Below are positions 18,477 through 26,819 of a stretch of 64,000 bases of DNA, in pieces (the stretch's first letter is position 1; each line of letters starts with the position of its first letter). Below the pieces are notes generated by a model that was given only the letters and a program-made list of their open reading frames with translations, was not told the origin of the DNA and did no database searches. The translations under genes and the position numbers were made by a program. Source of the stretch: Leptospiraceae bacterium (GTDB taxonomy: Bacteria; Spirochaetota; Leptospiria; Leptospirales; Leptospiraceae); the NCBI GenBank assembly GCA_016708435.1, contig JADJFV010000035.1, forward strand, positions 124,001 to 188,000, given 5' to 3'.

Positions 18477-19325
18477 TTGTCAAACTGGAATTTTTTAAAA
18501 CAGACTATCGAGAAGGATGATTTTATCATCGATTGCAGAAATCAATCTGCCTATGAAGAGAGCACTATCAAGGGTGCTTATTATTTCCCTTTCATTAAAA
18601 AGGCATTTGGTTCAGATACCGAATCGCAAAAAAAAATGTATACTCCTTTAAAAGCGATTCTTGGTTTAATCAATGATTCCAATAAATCGAGGGTCATTGT
18701 TTTTGATGAGGGCATGGGAATGTTCTCCGCTAGAATGGTTTACCTTCTGCGAGCAATTGGATTTAAAGAAGCTTATATATTAGCATTGAAATGGCCTTTT
18801 GATGGAGAGACAGAGAAGGGCAAATTGCTAGTAGACGTTGAACCGACTGAAAAAGCAAAGCCGTTAGCGGGCGTAGTAGATAAGGCGTTCATGGAAAAGA
18901 ATCTAACTCGCTTGCAAATCTTTGACACTAGAACAAAAGAAGAATACGATGGAAAGCTTCCGCGCCTTACTAGCCCTGAACCAGGAACGTTATCCGGCAG
19001 ACTGCCCGGAGCCTTTCTTTGGGACTGGCAGACATTTTATGATCAAGAAGGGTTTGTCATTACCCGTGAACTTTTTATTAAACGGCTACAGGGCTTTCCT
19101 TTTATGCCGGAGAGAACAACTGTCTTGTATGATTACAATGGCGCAAGATCGTGCTTATGCGCTCTCATGCTTAAAGAAGTTGGATACCAAGATGTTTTAA
19201 CTTATCAGGGTTCTTGGTTTGAATGGAGAAAATCAAATCTACCAAAGCAAGCTGTTTCTCTTTACGGAACAAGTGCTGCTACGACAGCTGCTCCAAGAGT
19301 TGGCGGAATTGACAGGAAGAAATAA
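18477..19325 (+). CDS. Tandem rhodanese-like protein, catalytic cysteine apparently absent
   Basis: Taken from TTG 18477, which has a good ribosome-binding site (AGGAAAGGA, 18461-18469, 7 nt before it); a TTG at 18441 is possible but less well placed. The protein is about 282 residues with two rhodanese folds, the layout of thiosulfate/3-mercaptopyruvate sulfurtransferases (SseA-like): [16 protein letters not shown] at about 13-28 and [14 protein letters not shown] at about 146-159. The expected active-site Cys of the second domain is replaced by Asp in [11 protein letters not shown]. The first domain has [11 protein letters not shown] at the equivalent place. A binding rather than catalytic role is likely. 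GH31 follows 24 bp later. Confidence 0.82.
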   Translation: MSNWNFLKQTIEKDDFIIDCRNQSAYEESTIKGAYYFPFIKKAFGSDTESQKKMYTPLKAILGLINDSNKSRVIVFDEGMGMFSARMVYLLRAIGFKEAYILALKWPFDGETEKGKLLVDVEPTEKAKPLAGVVDKAFMEKNLTRLQIFDTRTKEEYDGKLPRLTSPEPGTLSGRLPGAFLWDWQTFYDQEGFVITRELFIKRLQGFPFMPERTTVLYDYNGARSCLCALMLKEVGYQDVLTYQGSWFEWRKSNLPKQAVSLYGTSAATTAAPRVGGIDRKK

Positions 19326-19349
19326 TAATTACAAAACTAGGAGTTTATT

Positions 19350-21725
19350 ATGATTAAAAAAATAATATTAGGTATTCTCATATCCATTTACCTAAATTGT
19401 TCGGGAACTCAGAACATAGGTGTTCGTGTTCTTGAAAATGTATCAACCAAAGGGGAATTAGGATCTGAAGTTCAATACAAAATAGATAATAAAACATTGC
19501 ATATATTCAATGGAAAATTATCATTCGTAGAATTTCCTTTAGATAGATCTTTTTTGACCATAGCAAAAGGTTCTCCGAGCGTTAAATACAATTTAGCCGC
19601 ATTTAAGTTTAAAGATGAGTATACGATGAGATGTGCAAATCAATCGATTGATAAAATCGAAAAGATTCAAGATGGAATTAAAATTTCTGGAATACTACAC
19701 GGACAAGATTGCTTTATTAAATACTTTATTGACTTAACTGCCGAAAACAAACAAAGCCTAAATTTTTCAGTTCATCTTGCTGATAAAACATTCAATCGTA
19801 TTAATTTAGTTTATAGATCTGTAAAAGAAGAACAGTTTTTTGGATTTGGAGAACAATACACTCATTTTAATATGAAAGGAAAAAAGCCTTTTATATTTAC
19901 AGAAGAGCAAGGAATAGGAAGAGGAGATCAACCGATTACCTTTGGTGCTAACCTCACGCAAGGAGCCGGTGGAAATGAATATACAAGTTATGCTCCAATG
20001 CCTCATTACATAACAACGAATAACCGCTCGGTTTATTTTGAAAATAGCGCATACTCCAAATTTAACTTTGAACATGATGAATATGTAAAAGTATTATTCT
20101 GGGACAATAATTTAAAAGGCACTATTTGGGTATCGGATAAACCACTTGAACTAATTGAGATGTATACCGCAAAGACAGGACGTTATCAAGGTCTTCCTGA
20201 TTGGGCTTATGGAACATGGTTAGGTTTACAAGGCGGAACTGATAAAGTTAAAAAAGTTATTAAAGAAGCTAAGCTTGCGGGTAATCCCGTTACTGCGCTT
20301 TGGATTCAGGATTGGGTTGGTAGACGTGTAACAGGATTTGGAGACCAATTAAAATGGAGATGGTATGCACAAGAAAATTCCGAATTTAAAGACTCCGATG
20401 GAAATCCAGAACCAGCGTATCCTGAATTCAAAAATTTCACAGCCGAGATGAATAAGGATGGAGTAAAAGTTTTAGGTTATATTAATTCGTTTCTTGCGGA
20501 GACGAACGCTCCTACAAGTCCTAAGCAACCAATTAAAGAGCCGAACAGTTGCGGTTACAAGCGATTTATCCCATTCAATGACTGTAAGCCAGAGAGAGAG
20601 CCTGATTCATTTGCGAACCCAATGCTAGAAGAAGCAAAAGCAAAAGGATACCTTGTTAAAAATCAATCCGGCGAAGACTATATGATTGAGACGGTGGGCT
20701 TTCCTGCTTACTTAATTGACTTAACAAATCCAGAAGCTGTAAAATGGACAAAAGATATTATCAAAAAAAATATGATAGAACAAGGTCTTTCCGGTTGGAT
20801 GGCCGACTTTGGTGAGTGGCTTCCATTCGACGCAAAACTTCACAGCGGAGTTTCTGCAGAGCTATATCATAATATCTATCCAGTAGATTGGGCAAGAATC
20901 AATCGGGAAGCAATTCAGGAAGCAGGTAAAGAAGGTGAAATCATTTTCTTCACACGCGCGGGTTATACTGGGTCTAATCGTTATTCGACTGCATTTTGGT
21001 TAGGCGATCAAATGGTTAGCTTTGGAGTTAACGACGGATTAGCCTCTACAATCGTTGGACTAAATTCAAGCGGGATAAGTGGAATCGCTATTAACCACAG
21101 CGACATCGGCGGTTATACTGGTCTGAAAAATCCACCTTTTTATTTTCCAAATTACGATAGAACAGAAGAGTTAAATAGACGTTGGTCAGAAATGAATGCG
21201 TTTACTCCGATTTACCGCACACATGAAGGAAATGTTCCTGGACGTTTTAATCAAGTATATTCAAGCACATACAACAAAAAAACGGACAAAGACGGTAGAC
21301 CAATTTTATATCCAGAAAATAATTCAGATATAAACAGTGTAAATGCATTTGCTCGTTTTGGAAAAATTCATTATGCGCTAAAGGATTATTTTTCTCATCT
21401 CGTAGGAGAAGCAAAAGAAAAAGGATATCCTGTCATTCGTCACCCTTACTTAAATTATCCATCTGACCCTAACACTTACAATTTAAAATACCAGTTCATG
21501 GTTGGTGAGGATATTCTCGTTTTGCCGGTATACACAAAAGGCGATACAGAGGTTACTGGGTATTTTCCAAAAGGAAAATGGAAACATGCATTCACTGGAA
21601 AAACTATAATCGGTGGACATACATTTAAAGTCCCCGCACCGTTAGGTGAACCAGCAGTCTATGTAAAAGAAGGTGGTGCCTGGTCTGATAGAATTTTTAA
21701 TAGTATTCAGACGGCTCTCAAGTAA
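19350..21725 (+). CDS. GH31 alpha-glucosidase family lipoprotein
   Basis: A protein of 791 residues. The signal peptide ends ISIYLNC (lipobox; Cys 17). The GH31 barrel has a nucleophile Asp486 in WMADFGEWLP and an acid/base Asp585 in HSDIGGYTG. The DFGEWLP and QDWVGRRVTGFG segments most resemble the YihQ/sulfoquinovosidase branch, but the residue that would be the sulfonate-binding Arg appears to be Gln (GDQLKWRW), so I expect a general alpha-glycosidase. It hydrolyses alpha-linked sugars outside the cytoplasm. It lies just downstream of the rhodanese gene and convergent with the beta-lactamase-like gene. Confidence 0.9.
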   Translation: MIKKIILGILISIYLNCSGTQNIGVRVLENVSTKGELGSEVQYKIDNKTLHIFNGKLSFVEFPLDRSFLTIAKGSPSVKYNLAAFKFKDEYTMRCANQSIDKIEKIQDGIKISGILHGQDCFIKYFIDLTAENKQSLNFSVHLADKTFNRINLVYRSVKEEQFFGFGEQYTHFNMKGKKPFIFTEEQGIGRGDQPITFGANLTQGAGGNEYTSYAPMPHYITTNNRSVYFENSAYSKFNFEHDEYVKVLFWDNNLKGTIWVSDKPLELIEMYTAKTGRYQGLPDWAYGTWLGLQGGTDKVKKVIKEAKLAGNPVTALWIQDWVGRRVTGFGDQLKWRWYAQENSEFKDSDGNPEPAYPEFKNFTAEMNKDGVKVLGYINSFLAETNAPTSPKQPIKEPNSCGYKRFIPFNDCKPEREPDSFANPMLEEAKAKGYLVKNQSGEDYMIETVGFPAYLIDLTNPEAVKWTKDIIKKNMIEQGLSGWMADFGEWLPFDAKLHSGVSAELYHNIYPVDWARINREAIQEAGKEGEIIFFTRAGYTGSNRYSTAFWLGDQMVSFGVNDGLASTIVGLNSSGISGIAINHSDIGGYTGLKNPPFYFPNYDRTEELNRRWSEMNAFTPIYRTHEGNVPGRFNQVYSSTYNKKTDKDGRPILYPENNSDINSVNAFARFGKIHYALKDYFSHLVGEAKEKGYPVIRHPYLNYPSDPNTYNLKYQFMVGEDILVLPVYTKGDTEVTGYFPKGKWKHAFTGKTIIGGHTFKVPAPLGEPAVYVKEGGAWSDRIFNSIQTALK

Positions 21726-21737
21726 AAAAATAAAAAA

Positions 21738-21766
21738 GTGCTCTGTGTTTTTTTCTCACAGAGCAC
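21738..21766. terminator. Hairpin between convergent genes
   Basis: A perfect 10-bp inverted repeat, GTGCTCTGTG (21738-21747) and CACAGAGCAC (21757-21766), around a T-rich 9-nt loop. It lies between the convergent GH31 and beta-lactamase-like genes, with A-rich DNA on its left side that is T-rich on the minus strand. A terminator for the minus-strand gene is most likely. Confidence 0.6.
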
Positions 21767-21796
21767 GCAGAGAGAGTGATCAATACTCTCTATAGA

Positions 21797-23605
21797 TTAC
21801 TCCACTTTCTCCATTTCATATCCCGAATAGGTTAATATCTCTTTGCCGCTAACCTGTTTTACAGAAATTGTGTCACCTTTTCCTCTTCCGAGTCCGGCGA
21901 CAATTGCTTCTTTATCGCTCAATATTTGAAGAGCTAGTTTCTGTATTACGTCAACATTAGCCGCTGGAATTCCATTATTTTCAAAGATGAGAAATCCTTT
22001 TTCTATTTTTAATTCTGGATTTTTTATCATACCAGCATTGTCTTTGTCATCGTTTAGAATTTTATATTTACCGAGACGATTTTTCCATGATACTGAGATT
22101 GAATCTGCTGGCGTAATTTTACTTCCCCATAATACGATATTTCCTCCTACTTTAAGATAAAGCAATTTGTCTTTCTCGATGGTTTTAAATTTAAACTGTA
22201 ATGGCGGGTTAATCGTAAATAGCCCGAAAATTTTTAGTTTTGCATTTTGCCACAATCCTTCTTTGTCCGGTAATATAAACTTTATGCCAGTATCTAATTT
22301 TGCCGAAACATTATTGTCATCGACTTCTACTTTCATAAGAGCACCATTTTGATAAACTCCGGCGTAAGACGACATATCTGTATTTGCCTCTTCGGGCTTT
22401 TTATTTTCTGTTGGTTTTTTGTAACCTGTTTTTGTTTCCAAGGAAATTTGAAGAGCCTTGCTTGCAATATCATACACTACAGGAGCAGAAGTATTTGTAT
22501 TTGATAGCACTATTACTCCTAGCTTTTCTTTTGGAAGAATTCCAAGCATGGCATGATACAAAAAAGTATCTCCTCCATGCGATATGCTAAAAATATCATT
22601 TCCTAAATCAAATGTGTTTATAAAGAAACTTAGACCAATTTTAAAATCATCATCTAGTGCGTTACTCTGATTTTGTATCGTATAAATTTCTTTTAAGGTA
22701 GACTCTTTCAGATAGCTAACACCATTTATCCGCCCATCATTTATAAATAATTGAATCACTTTGGACAGATCATTGACGGATGAATTTAAAAATCCTGCGG
22801 GTAAGTCTCGTAAGCCAGCTTCCGCGACTTCTGATTTAAAGATTAATCCGCCGTATCCTTTGGCGAAAACGTTTTTCTTATCTAAATTTATTTCATAGAA
22901 AGAATGCTCCATGCCCAGTTGTTTAAATAATTTTTTATCTAATACATTTGCATAAGAATCACCGGATACTTTTTCAATGATTCGTCCTAGAATCGAATGT
23001 CCTAAATTCGAATAAGAAAAAATAAATTCAGGTGGGTAACTTACGTATTCCCCGGATATGTCATGAACTAATTTTTCTAAGGAATCAGTCTTTGAATAAG
23101 AAAAAAATCCTTTCATTCTATCAGATGGCAAACCGGAATGATGTGTTAGAATAGAACGAATTGTGATTGGTTTTGATTTTGGAAATCTAGAATTTAGTTT
23201 TAACTCAGGTAGGTATTGGCTAATATCCTTATCTAAATTTAGTTTTCCTTCTTCCACTAATTTCATTGTAATAACTAAATTAATAATCTTAGACACGGAT
23301 GCGGTTCTGAAGATTGTATCCGAATTGACTTCGATTTTATTTACCTTGTCAGAAAAACCAAATCCTTTTGCGAATAATATCTCTTTGTCGGTAACTACAC
23401 TTACTCCTAGTCCAACAACAGATGCTTCATTCATTTTTACGGGAATGTAATTGTTTAGGTATTCATTCAAATAAGAATAATCATTTTTGGGGATTGTATC
23501 CGGTTTTTGCGGTAGAGAATTGCAATTGAATAAAAATATATTCAGTATCAATACTACCGAATATATAAAATTTTGGAGCTTAGGTTTTAATTTTCTATCA
23601 TTCAT
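21797..23605 (-). CDS. Class C beta-lactamase-like serine hydrolase lipoprotein
   Basis: A protein of 602 residues. The signal peptide has lipobox LFNC (Cys28). The beta-lactamase/transpeptidase-like domain has the SxxK motif at S103-K106 (TASVSKII), the YSN tyrosine motif (FSYSNLGHS, about 202-210) and a HGG segment (SHGGDTF, about 345). The C-terminal 200 residues form an extra beta-rich region. Families of this kind act as D-aminopeptidases, esterases or penicillin-binding-like hydrolases; the substrate is unknown. It is divergent from sdpR, sharing the 152-bp intergenic region with an operator-like inverted repeat. Confidence 0.9.
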   Translation of the reverse strand: MNDRKLKPKLQNFIYSVVLILNIFLFNCNSLPQKPDTIPKNDYSYLNEYLNNYIPVKMNEASVVGLGVSVVTDKEILFAKGFGFSDKVNKIEVNSDTIFRTASVSKIINLVITMKLVEEGKLNLDKDISQYLPELKLNSRFPKSKPITIRSILTHHSGLPSDRMKGFFSYSKTDSLEKLVHDISGEYVSYPPEFIFSYSNLGHSILGRIIEKVSGDSYANVLDKKLFKQLGMEHSFYEINLDKKNVFAKGYGGLIFKSEVAEAGLRDLPAGFLNSSVNDLSKVIQLFINDGRINGVSYLKESTLKEIYTIQNQSNALDDDFKIGLSFFINTFDLGNDIFSISHGGDTFLYHAMLGILPKEKLGVIVLSNTNTSAPVVYDIASKALQISLETKTGYKKPTENKKPEEANTDMSSYAGVYQNGALMKVEVDDNNVSAKLDTGIKFILPDKEGLWQNAKLKIFGLFTINPPLQFKFKTIEKDKLLYLKVGGNIVLWGSKITPADSISVSWKNRLGKYKILNDDKDNAGMIKNPELKIEKGFLIFENNGIPAANVDVIQKLALQILSDKEAIVAGLGRGKGDTISVKQVSGKEILTYSGYEMEKVE

Positions 23606-23618
23606 AACATTACCTCTA

Positions 23619-23644
23619 TTTAGATAATTAGACAGTTATCTAAA
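23619..23644. promoter_or_regulatory. Inverted-repeat operator candidate, possibly for the SdpR regulator
   Basis: TTTAGATAA (23619-23627) and TTATCTAAA (23636-23644) are perfect complements with an 8-nt spacer, and a further half-site (ATATCTAAAT) follows at 23645-23653. The site lies 13 bp from the start of the beta-lactamase-like gene and overlaps its probable -10 region, with TTGACG at 23656-23661 (minus strand) as -35. The regulator is inferred. Confidence 0.55.
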
Positions 23645-23757
23645 TATCTAAATGGCGTCAATCTAAAAATAAATTACTTATAGTAGAAAAACTTTCTTTC
23701 AAAAAATAAAAAATCGTATACAAAAATAAATTCTTTAAGCCTTGTTATTTTAAACAG

Positions 23758-24033
23758 ATGGATATTGTATTTAAAGCTCTAAACGATAAAACTAGAAGAG
23801 AAATCCTAGAATTATTAAAGGAAAAAGATTTGACTGCTGGAGAAATTTCGGATCAGTTTAATATTTCAAAGCCTACTATTTCTCATCACTTAGATTTATT
23901 AAGGCAGGCAAATTTAGTAGTGAGCATTAAACAGGGACAGTATATTTATTATTCAATCAACAGCACAGAACTTGATGAATTGCTGAAATGGATTTTAAAG
24001 GTAAAAGACAAAGTCAAAGGAAAGAAAAAATGA
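23758..24033 (+). CDS. sdpR: ArsR-family transcriptional repressor (SdpR-like)
   Basis: A protein of 91 residues, the size of SdpR. It is a winged helix-turn-helix: LNDKTRREILELL (about 7-19), the recognition region AGEISDQFNISKPTISHHLDLL (quoted in parts: AGEISDQFNI and SKPTISHHLDLL, about 27-48), and the wing GQYIYYSI (about 61-68). No metal-binding Cys are seen. Its stop overlaps the sdpI start (ATGA), as in the Bacillus sdpRI operon, where SdpR represses and SdpI sequesters it on sensing toxin. Confidence 0.85.
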   Translation: MDIVFKALNDKTRREILELLKEKDLTAGEISDQFNISKPTISHHLDLLRQANLVVSIKQGQYIYYSINSTELDELLKWILKVKDKVKGKKK

Positions 24034-24679
24034 AGTCAATACTCAAGCGAGAAATTTCTTTTTGGATCCTTCTTCTATCGCAGTTTCTATTTTTGATTTA
24101 TGCTGGAGATAAAATTCCTTCTGAATTTCCTGTGCATTGGGACTTCAACGGAAATCCAGATTCCTATTCAAATAAATATACTCTTCCAATTTTAAACACA
24201 GTTATTTATCTTGCTCTTTTATTAATCCCGAAAGTGGATCCGAGAAAAGAAAACTATAAATTATTTTCAGATTCTTATTTTAAAATTCGATTTCTACTAA
24301 CGCTTGCATTTGTCTTAATTTTCTATGGAATCTGTCTTCGATACTTTGGATTTCAATTTTCCGAAGCCAAATTAATCTTTATCTTTGTTTTATCTATCTT
24401 TACAATCATCGGAAATTATATGCGTAGCTTTCGTCCCAATTGGTTTGTTGGAATCCGCACCCCTGGACTTTAGAAAATGAAACAGTTTGGAAAAAGACTC
24501 ATGAACTTGGCGGAAAACTTTTCTTCTACAATGGGCTAATAGGAATTATCCTATGCTTATTTTTAGATGGAAAAATTTTGTCTTTTATTGTTTTTACTTT
24601 AATCCTAACTGCGAGTCTAATACCGGTTATCTACTCCTACATTTACTATCGAAAGATAAATCCTAAATCAACCAAATAG
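24030..24679 (+). pseudogene. sdpI: SdpI immunity-family membrane protein, frameshifted
   Basis: The first frame starts at ATG 24030 (ATGA overlap with sdpR) and reads through several membrane helices with IPSEFPVHWDFNGNPDSYS, the DUF1648 domain of SdpI. It ends at VGIRTPGL in a stop. The downstream frame carries PWTLENETVWKKTHELGGKL and further membrane helices, the conserved continuation of SdpI (VGIRTPWTLEN). The two join exactly if one C is added to the C4 run at 24460-24463. The intact protein would be about 216 residues. It confers immunity to, or senses, a membrane-active peptide in Bacillus; no such peptide gene is seen here. Confidence 0.85.
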
Positions 24680-24697
24680 ACTCTATTCATATCCCTG

Positions 24698-25216
24698 CTA
24701 TTCGATTTGTCGTAGAATTCCTTTTAGCATGGTAGGGACGATGAGCTGATGAAAAGGTTTTACAGGTAGAAAATATAGACTTCCGAAAATATTCTTGAAC
24801 TTTACTGAAGTCGTAATGTTTATGAAATGTTTTTCTTCTTTAGATTCTACTAGAAGAGACACTCTAAAATCTAAATGCTTATCGTCTTCGCCTAAAATTA
24901 TTTCCTTTTCCGTAAGTGCAAAGACTTTGAATAATCCGATTTGCTTACCTACTTGGAAATCAAAGTCTTTTATAGAAGTTCGATCTAGGTTAGAGCTTGG
25001 AGTCTTTAATCCAAAAAGGGATACGATTTTATTTCGGAGAGAAAATAATTTGTCTATCCAAACAGGAGAAGAAGAAAAAAAGGCTCTGCCTAAATCAATG
25101 GACGTAATTCTTCGTTGGGAAATGCATTCTCCTTTGTAACTATCAAAATAGTCATAGTTTGGGTGCATTTCAGATAATTTAGAATTTTGCAATATGGTTT
25201 GCCTTTGAACTTTCAT
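24698..25216 (-). CDS. DUF2867 family protein
   Basis: A protein of 172 residues. The segments FFSSSPVWIDKLFSLRNKIV (about 47-66), the FGLKTP stretch, KQIGLFKVF and the LVIPT-like LPVKPFHQLIVPTML end (about 151-165) are characteristic of DUF2867, a family with no assigned function. There is no signal peptide. It is convergent with sdpI and lies 104 bp from the start of the following minus-strand gene. Conserved hydrophobic patches suggest a lipid-binding fold, but that is inference. Confidence 0.8.
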   Translation of the reverse strand: MKVQRQTILQNSKLSEMHPNYDYFDSYKGECISQRRITSIDLGRAFFSSSPVWIDKLFSLRNKIVSLFGLKTPSSNLDRTSIKDFDFQVGKQIGLFKVFALTEKEIILGEDDKHLDFRVSLLVESKEEKHFINITTSVKFKNIFGSLYFLPVKPFHQLIVPTMLKGILRQIE

Positions 25217-25320
25217 AATACTCTACTTACAATAAATTTTACTAGATACCCGATAATCATGATACTCCGCAATGGTTTATTTATAGAAACTACGATAGGA
25301 TATATTTCTTTAAAGATTTA

Positions 25321-26246
25321 CTATTTGACTACTAGCCTTGTCATCTTCTCTGCAAGACCAATGCTTGCAGTAGTGCCAGAATTAAATTCTAAAAAGTCAG
25401 ACTCCATTCCATCGGAAAAAATCACACCTGCTTCGGGCATATGACTTTCGAGGATAATTTTATTTTGCTCGGAAATTTCGCCCGCAACTAAGTCTGCTCC
25501 ACTCCATTTACTACGAAATGGTTCGCGGACAATGAAGATTAGCCTTCTCTCGTCCCATTCGAGCTTCATACCGCCTAATTCTGATTTGTCGCCTTGGAAG
25601 CCAGCGATTCCCCTTACCATATTAAATAAGGAACTCAACCATCCGGTAGAGCCGGCGGGTGTTGATATGACTACGCCACTTGAACTATGACGTTCTTGTC
25701 TGCCCTGAAATTTTATTGTATAACGGGCACTGATATGAGACTTTGCTCCGATAAAAAAATCGTTGAAGGCAAACAAGTGTTGTCCGTCATTTAACTCTAC
25801 TTTGCCCATGGTGATATTTCGAATGCGGGGACTTCCTTTTAATAAAGTATTCACTGCTTGGGCAAGAGTAGGAATTTGAAAGGGAAGTAAAATCCCATCA
25901 AACCTTTCCGGGTCTGGATTGACAGCAATGATTGGCTGACCATTCAAATACTTCGCCGTATTTACAACAAGTCCATCTTGACCTAGAGTCATTACAACAT
26001 CTTTGGGACCGAATACGAAGTTTGGAAGAAAATTTCTATCAATAACTTGGAGTTTAATATCAGAGGAATTGCATGTGCTACTTGGTCGCGTGCATACTGA
26101 TAATTAGAATCTTCCTTTTCGTAATCATCGAAAGACTGACCTCTCGATTGAACAAAGAATTTTGCCTGAGCCTTTGTGCTGAAGCGCTGCACGCTCTCTT
26201 GCAAACGAGTGGCTCGGATAACGAGTATTATCTTTTCTATTTCCAT
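25321..26246 (-). pseudogene. NAD kinase-like protein, frameshifted
   Basis: The upstream frame (26246 to 25992) begins MEIEKIILVIRATRLQESV. It goes out of frame near 26040-26075, and the next frame (25992 to 25321) contains DVVMTLGQDGLVVNTAKYL, the GGDG-like loop of NAD kinases (here GQDG), GGVVISTPAGSTGWL-type motif (SSGVVISTPAGSTGWLSS) and a C-terminal beta sandwich. The frames join with one missing base, restoring KLQVIDRNFLPNFVFGPKD. The intact protein would be about 307 residues. NAD kinase makes NADP from NAD; the GQDG loop suggests a divergent sugar/NAD kinase. Its gene follows the truncated hicB-like gene by 6 bp. Confidence 0.8.
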
Positions 26247-26252
26247 TAAAGT

Positions 26253-26453
26253 TTAGGCTGTAACCTTTGTGTTTTGGAAAATTAGAATATAATCATCAAC
26301 GCCTTCCTGAAAAGTTTTTTTTAATTCGCTCAAAGATTTTCCTTCGAAGGTAACTAGATCATCAATTTCTTCTATCTTGCCATAGAATACTTCATCCCCA
26401 GAATTATAATGCATTGATCCAATAAAATCTTTATAAGTTAAATGGTCTTTCAT
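26253..26453 (-). CDS. Truncated HicB-like antitoxin
   Basis: A protein of 66 residues from ATG 26453, chosen over an upstream start at 26480 because of the strong GGAAGG ribosome-binding site 7 nt before it. It matches the N-terminal HicB fold: MKDHLTYKDFIGSMHYNSGD, EVFYGKIEEIDDLVTFEG, LSELKKTFQEGVDDY. The usual C-terminal ribbon-helix-helix tail is missing; the frame ends in ILIFQNTKVTA. No hicA toxin is adjacent. It is probably a relic antitoxin without DNA-binding ability, 6 bp before the NAD kinase gene. Confidence 0.65.
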   Translation of the reverse strand: MKDHLTYKDFIGSMHYNSGDEVFYGKIEEIDDLVTFEGKSLSELKKTFQEGVDDYILIFQNTKVTA

Positions 26454-26819
26454 GATTAAACCTTCCAATTTCTTTCTCATTCAATTTGCATGAGTAACAA
26501 AGGGCTTGCAACTACTTTTTAGTCAATGTTAAGATTTGACAATTCACCCATTTGCTCTAACCCATAAATATAATAAAGGATTTTACCACCGATTGCACGG
26601 ATGAAAGATATCGGATTTTATAAATATGGCTGTGTTCTGTCCCCCGTCGCTCTAACGACCAACGACTTAGCATGTTCATCTCTGGTGAAAAAATCCTTAA
26701 GTTGACTGCATTACGAAAGAACTGTCGTCCGGTGCAAATATTCCGATTACGAAAAAAATAAAAAAAGATTGTTTTCTAATTATGAAATTCTTTAGCTTAC
26801 ATATACGTGAGGGCAATTG
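26454..26819. other. Gene-free stretch upstream of the SpoIIE phosphatase
   Basis: About 366 bp without a convincing gene. The minus strand allows only short frames (about 40 codons at most, without a ribosome-binding site). The last 50 bp are AT-rich and contain the likely promoter and the GAGGG ribosome-binding site of the next gene. Two copies of a GCTCTAAC word occur at about 26553 and 26649. Confidence 0.5.

Noticed and set aside
26553..26660. Repeated GCTCTAAC words as an attachment site or integron boundary
   Set aside because: Only short matches, no paired inverted site and no recombinase gene in the window.
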